Assembly (NCBI GenBank): GCA_012861695.1 | Contig: JAAOOA010000399.1 | Location: 11,813,731-11,877,730, forward strand | DNA: 64,000 nt | DNA from: Trematomus loennbergii | Lineage: Eukaryota; Chordata; Actinopteri; Perciformes; Nototheniidae | Direction of reading: 5' to 3' | Shown here: positions 63,507 to 64,000 of the stretch, in pieces | Layout of the letters: each line of letters opens with the position of its first letter | Position numbering within the stretch: position 1 is the first letter of the stretch | Notes under the pieces: generated by a model | Told to the model about the DNA's origin: nothing | The model's input: only the letters and a program-made list of their open reading frames with translations | Databases searched by the model: none | Translations under genes and position numbers: made by a program

Positions 63507-64000
63507 CTACGAGGGAGAAATAGAGATTATCAGATGTTCATCGTGCACACATTGTCACATAGTGAAATATCTACAGAATGAAACAACAACACACTCATCA
63601 TAGAGACACACGTTTCAAAAGTCACACCTTACTTAAACTATTTTCTTGTAAATTGCATGTGTGCAAGGTCAGTTTCAATAAAAAACACCAATACAAACTA
63701 TTTCTTAAATGAATAGAAAGGAGAAGCACTAAAACTCCCCTACAGACCGCTCTCTGAGCACTCTCCCTTTGCCAAGCTGTCAGGTCGGATTTCCTTAACC
63801 TGAGACGTCCACCTGGCGCACACACAGGAACTGCGTCTGTGCGTCCATGTGACTGAATACATCCCAAAACCTTCTTTCACTCATAAACTCTGATCATCTC
63901 CTCCTTTCCATTCTTTGTTTCTCAATCCTGCCTCCACTCTCCCACTTCCACCCCCTTCCTTTCTCCTCTTCCTACTTCTCCCTTTCCTTTCCGACGAAGG
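63507..64000 (-). other. Start of the next upstream foxp4 intron
   Basis: No exon with FOXP1/2/4 N-terminal sequence is present. A minus-strand open frame at 63622-63867 has no FOXP similarity. The last 120 bp is CT-rich on the plus strand. Confidence 0.7.

Noticed and set aside
63622..63867. Minus-strand open frame as the first coding exon of foxp4
   Set aside because: It lacks any FOXP N-terminal feature (no LLHFQQQQ block) and has no suitable donor.

Overview
The window is a piece of a ray-finned fish genome, most likely a percomorph teleost. The main evidence is a multi-exon foxp4 gene whose protein segments follow the vertebrate FOXP4 family. A very high density of long (CA)n/(GT)n microsatellites and several degenerate interspersed repeats of types common in percomorph genomes support this. 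No bacterial-style gene organisation is present, and almost all open frames in the window are accidental or microsatellite-derived.

The right 37 kb (26709 to 63506, minus strand) holds foxp4 from its second recognisable coding exon to its stop codon: 15 exons, about 1.86 kb of coding sequence. The first coding exon lies beyond the right edge. In transcript order the exons encode the N-terminal Gln-rich region, a 20-residue polyglutamine tract, the C2H2 zinc finger, the leucine zipper, a His/Ser-rich linker, the forkhead DNA-binding domain split over three exons, and an acidic C-terminus with a VKEE motif. Every splice site is canonical, but at least six of the 15 exons carry single-base frame breaks, nearly all looking like lost bases. 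This looks more like consensus or assembly error than a dead gene. A 3' UTR of up to about 5 kb probably follows, down to about 21.5 kb.

The left 14 kb holds parts of a second minus-strand gene: two phase-compatible coding exons (11794-11989 and 1414-1551) and a possible 5' non-coding exon with promoter near 13.45-13.99 kb. Its position downstream of foxp4 in the same orientation fits mdfi, which follows FOXP4 in mammals. The diagnostic Cys-rich domain is not in the window, so this identity is only a candidate. The interval 14-21.5 kb is intergenic, with a 500-bp (GA)n-rich satellite and an old interspersed repeat.

The foxp4 introns contain more than fifteen long dinucleotide arrays, a nested pair of inverted-repeat transposable elements ending 30 bp from a splice donor, a consensus CTCF site, and several non-repetitive, motif-dense stretches that look like conserved regulatory elements. 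The best of these are 54.98-55.64 kb, 59.76-60.18 kb (a cluster of NKX2/NFI-type motifs), 61.04-61.42 kb and 62.34-62.70 kb. I found no RNA gene, CRISPR array or intact autonomous transposon.
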